Both the position numbers and the translations under genes were made by a program. Of a stretch of 7,900 bases of DNA, positions 6,267 to 7,900 are shown piece after piece. This DNA comes from an uncultured Faecalibacterium sp. (GTDB lineage: Bacteria; Bacillota; Clostridia; Oscillospirales; Ruminococcaceae), in NCBI GenBank assembly GCA_900540455.1, contig UQGD01000056.1, positions 1 through 7,900 of the forward strand. The letters run 5' to 3'. The notes beneath the pieces were generated by a model that was not told the DNA's origin, ran no database searches, and saw only the letters and a list, made by a program, of their open reading frames with translations. How positions within the stretch are numbered: the first letter of the stretch is position 1; each line of letters starts with the position of its first letter.

Positions 6267-6295
6267 AGTATAACACATTTTTTTCCTCCTGAAAA
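6267..6295 (-). promoter_or_regulatory. Sigma-A-like promoter for the carboxypeptidase gene
   Basis: On the minus strand TATACT (6267-6272) is a near-consensus -10 preceded by TGT, an extended -10 signature. TTTTCA (6290-6295), 17 bases upstream, matches 4 of 6 bases of TTGACA. The ATG is about 68 bases downstream. The surrounding region is locally AT-rich in an otherwise GC-rich window. Confidence 0.55.
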
Positions 6296-6329
6296 GTAAA
6301 GAGATGAGGCTGCACTCCCCCGCCCTCTT

Positions 6330-6358
6330 CACCCCCTGCCGCCGCACCGCATAGGATA
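6330..6358 (+). promoter_or_regulatory. Sigma-K-like promoter for dpaA-dpaB
   Basis: CATAGGATA (6350-6358) matches the B. subtilis sigma-K -10 consensus CATANNNTA exactly. CACC (6330-6333) fits the mACm -35 element, with the expected 16-base spacing. The -10 ends 33 bases before the dpaA ATG, leaving a short leader that contains the ribosome site GGAAGGAG (6374-6381). In B. subtilis the dipicolinate synthase operon is transcribed by sigma-K in the mother cell, so position and function agree. The consensus is short and chance matches are possible. Confidence 0.5.
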
Positions 6359-6391
6359 TCCCGAGACCATCACGGAAGGAGCAAACCAAAA

Positions 6392-7180
6392 ATGAAGGAG
6401 CAATTTGCAGTATTCGGCAGCGATGCCCGGCAGGCAGCGGCAGGGCGGGCGCTGGCCCGGGCAGGGTATGCGGTGGGCGGTGCAGAGCAGCTTGCCACAG
6501 CAGACTATCTGCTTTTGCCCATGCCGCTGGATGCACAGCAGCTGGGGCTTTGCCGTCTGCTGCGGGCGGCAAAGCCCGGCGCATTGGCCCTGGGCGGTCT
6601 GCCCGGACCCGACGCCTGCCGCATCGCCCAGCAATGCGGCATTGAGCTGGTGGACTACTACCAGGAACCGCTGGCGCTCCGCAACGCTGTGCCCACTGCA
6701 GAAGGCTGCATCGGTCTGCTGCTGCACCACCGCACCCGCACCCTTGCCGGGTCGCCGGTGCTGGTGCTGGGGTTTGGGCGGGTCGGGCAGGCACTGGCGG
6801 TACGCTTAGCCGCCCTGGGCGCCCGCGTCACCCTGGCGGCACGCAGCCCGGCGCAGCGCGCCCATGCCCAAAGTCTGGGCATGACCGCCGTCCCTTTGAC
6901 CCGCCTGCCGGTGCTTGCGCCCGGATTTGATACCGTGGTCAACACGGTGCCCGCCCCGGTGCTGACCCGGGAGGTGCTGGCGCAGCTGCCGCCCTCTGCT
7001 CTGATCGTGGATCTGGCCTCCCGCCCTGGCGGCACGGATTTTGCTGCCGCTGCCCAGCTGGGGCACACCGCCCTCCATGCACTGCGTCTGCCCGCCCTCT
7101 GCGCACCGGACAGCGCCGGAGAAGCGGTAGCCCAGACCGTGCTGGAGATACTGGAGGAAAGGAGGATGCGCAATGGATAA
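6392..7180 (+). CDS. dpaA: Dipicolinate synthase subunit A
   Basis: DpaA (SpoVFA) is the NAD(P)-binding subunit of dipicolinate synthase, which oxidises the dihydrodipicolinate-pathway intermediate to dipicolinic acid in the mother cell late in sporulation. The 262 residues contain an N-terminal nucleotide-binding-like domain (FAVFGSDARQ from residue 5), DYYQEPLALRNAVPTAEG (88-105), which is characteristic of the family, and a Rossmann motif VLVLGFGRVGQALA (123-136). A conserved C-terminal block, LPALCAPDSAGEAVAQT (233-249), follows. It is shorter than the roughly 300-residue B. subtilis protein, mainly in the N-terminal domain. The ATG has GGAAGGAG 10 bases upstream. Its last codons overlap the start of dpaB by 8 bases, so the two subunits are translationally coupled. 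Family identification is confident; activity is inferred. Confidence 0.92.
   Translation: MKEQFAVFGSDARQAAAGRALARAGYAVGGAEQLATADYLLLPMPLDAQQLGLCRLLRAAKPGALALGGLPGPDACRIAQQCGIELVDYYQEPLALRNAVPTAEGCIGLLLHHRTRTLAGSPVLVLGFGRVGQALAVRLAALGARVTLAARSPAQRAHAQSLGMTAVPLTRLPVLAPGFDTVVNTVPAPVLTREVLAQLPPSALIVDLASRPGGTDFAAAAQLGHTALHALRLPALCAPDSAGEAVAQTVLEILEERRMRNG
7158..7165 (+). promoter_or_regulatory. Ribosome binding site of dpaB inside dpaA
   Basis: AAAGGAGG sits 7 bases upstream of the dpaB ATG (7173) and within the last codons of dpaA. It is a near-perfect Shine-Dalgarno site, consistent with efficient reinitiation and balanced synthesis of the two subunits. Confidence 0.75.
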
Positions 7181-7772
7181 AAAGACCCGGGGCCGGGTGG
7201 CTTTTGCTGTCTGCGGCAGTTTCTGCACCCTGGATGCAGCCCTGGTACAGGCCGAGCGGCTGGTGCAGGACGGCTGGCAGCTGATCCCGGTGATGAGCTA
7301 TGCCGCTGCCGGGCAGGATACCCGGTTTGGCACCGCCGCCCACTGGCGGGCACGGCTGGAGCAGATCGCCGGACGGCCTGTGCTGGACACCCTGCAAGGC
7401 GCAGAGCCCCTAGGCCCTAAGAATCAGGCCGACTGCCTGGTGATCGCCCCCTGTACAGGGGCCACCCTGGCCCGGTTGGCCGCCGGGCTGTCCGACACCC
7501 CGGTAAGCCTGGCCGCCAAAAGCCTGCTGCGGGCGGCAAAACCGGTGGTGATCGCCCTTTCAACCAACGATGGGCTGGCCGCTTCCGGCGAGAATATCGC
7601 CCGGCTGGCACAGCGCAAACACTACTTTTTTGTGCCCTATGGCCAGGATGACTGGCTCCGAAAGCCCCAAAGCCTGAAAGCCCGGCTGGAGCTTCTGCCC
7701 GCCACCCTGGACGCAGCCCTGCAAGGCCGTCAGCTTCAGCCTTTGCTGCGGGAACCTCTGTCCGGGGAGTAA
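7173..7772 (+). CDS. dpaB: Dipicolinate synthase subunit B
   Basis: DpaB (SpoVFB) is the flavoprotein-like partner of DpaA in dipicolinate synthase. The 199-residue length is normal for the family. Signature stretches: FAVCGSFCTLDA (11-22), VMSYAAAGQDTRFG (40-53), VIAPCTGATLARLAAGLSDT (90-109), VIALSTNDGLAASGENIARL (126-145) and FFVPYGQDD (152-160). The fold belongs to the flavoprotein/DFP-like group, but the cofactor cannot be judged from sequence. In B. subtilis the spoVF genes are followed by asd, dapG and dapA, which feed the lysine/dipicolinate branch. Here no such gene follows within the remaining 128 bases. No clear intrinsic terminator follows the TAA stop either. Confidence 0.93.
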   Translation: MDKKTRGRVAFAVCGSFCTLDAALVQAERLVQDGWQLIPVMSYAAAGQDTRFGTAAHWRARLEQIAGRPVLDTLQGAEPLGPKNQADCLVIAPCTGATLARLAAGLSDTPVSLAAKSLLRAAKPVVIALSTNDGLAASGENIARLAQRKHYFFVPYGQDDWLRKPQSLKARLELLPATLDAALQGRQLQPLLREPLSGE

Positions 7773-7794
7773 GAGTATTCCCTAATCGGAGTCA

Positions 7795-7822
7795 GAGGAA
7801 GGCTGTCCACTCGTTCTTCCTC
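7795..7822 (+). other. Hairpin downstream of dpaB
   Basis: GAGGAAG (7795-7801) pairs perfectly with CTTCCTC (7816-7822) around a 14-base loop, 22 bases after the dpaB stop. The wide loop, modest GC content and lack of a U-tract make it a weak terminator candidate. Its right arm touches the 14-base inverted motif at 7822-7835, so it may instead be part of that repeat element. Confidence 0.3.
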
Positions 7823-7835
7823 ACCGGTCAACGGC
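7822..7835 (-). repeat. 14-base motif, right copy of an inverted pair
   Basis: CACCGGTCAACGGC is the exact reverse complement of 6-19, with weaker similarity in the flanks (TTCCT before it, AGAAG after it). Just to its right is a 10-base perfect palindrome, GCTTATAAGC (7848-7857). No gene is visible from 7773 to 7900. Confidence 0.5.
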
Positions 7836-7873
7836 CAAAAGAAGCCAGCTTATAAGCGGAAAACTTTACGCCC

Positions 7874-7900
7874 CTGCCAAAGCCTCTCCCTTTCGGGAGA
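7874..7900 (+). repeat. Start of a palindromic repeat copy, cut by the window edge
   Basis: CTGCCAA (7874-7880) followed by a TCTCCC/GGGAGA hairpin (7885-7890 with 7895-7900, loop TTTC) matches the beginning of the repeat at 39-65, in the same orientation and with a few differences. The rest of the unit would lie beyond the window. Confidence 0.55.

Noticed and set aside
4898..6268. Plus-strand open frame of 456 codons opposite the carboxypeptidase gene
   Set aside because: It is the antisense of a clear PBP5-family gene with signal peptide and SxxK/SxN motifs. The translation is rich in Gln, His and Arg and resembles nothing known.
6258..6278. Six-codon minus-strand reading frame (MCYTIV) behind an AGGAGG site, possible leader peptide
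   Set aside because: It overlaps the likely -10 box of the carboxypeptidase promoter, so it would not be in that transcript. A frame this short can arise by chance.
7773..7900. Possible rho-independent terminator after dpaB
   Set aside because: The only stem (7795-7822) has a 14-base loop and no U-tract, so it is listed only as a hairpin.

Overview
The window looks like chromosomal DNA of a GC-rich, spore-forming (or recently spore-forming) anaerobic Firmicute. My best guess is the Oscillospiraceae/Ruminococcaceae (Gemmiger, Subdoligranulum or Faecalibacterium relatives). This rests on strong Shine-Dalgarno sites, dipicolinate synthase genes, a DacF/PBP5-type carboxypeptidase, and hairpin-rich intergenic repeats of a kind I associate with that group. 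The taxonomic placement is inference.

Positions 1-250 carry no gene. They hold a block of short palindromic repeats (about 39-140), a rho-independent terminator for leftward transcription (141-176) and a second strong hairpin (195-218). From 251 to 4821 a tight leftward (minus-strand) operon makes and exports a cell-surface polysaccharide. In transcription order it is: dTDP-4-dehydrorhamnose 3,5-epimerase (rfbC), ABC-2 polysaccharide permease (Wzm/TagG/RgpC type), its ATPase (Wzt/TagH/RgpD type), a 631-residue protein with two tandem GT2 glycosyltransferase domains, and a small DUF5662 protein of unknown function. All junctions are overlaps or gaps of at most 11 bases, so the five genes are probably translated from one message. 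rfbC supplies dTDP-L-rhamnose, the GT2 protein probably builds or extends the glycan, and the ABC pair moves it across the membrane.

Upstream on the same strand (4895-6199) is a secreted, membrane-anchored D-Ala-D-Ala carboxypeptidase of the DacF/PBP5 family. Its third active-site motif reads K-I-G instead of K-T-G. It has its own sigma-A-like promoter. The 73-base gap to rfbC has no convincing terminator, so read-through into the polysaccharide operon is possible.

Divergently transcribed to the right (6392-7772) is an overlapping two-gene operon, dpaA-dpaB (spoVFA/spoVFB), for the dipicolinate synthase that makes the spore-core calcium chelator. It is preceded by a close match to the mother-cell sigma-K promoter consensus. 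The last 128 bases (7773-7900) have no gene. They contain a hairpin, an inverted copy of a 14-base motif also found at the left end, and the start of another copy of the left-end palindromic repeat.

I see no CRISPR array, transposase, tRNA or rRNA. The window consists mainly of recognisable families. The less ordinary points are the K-I-G motif, the DUF5662 gene coupled to glycan genes, the sigma-K-like promoter, and the repeat elements bracketing the region.
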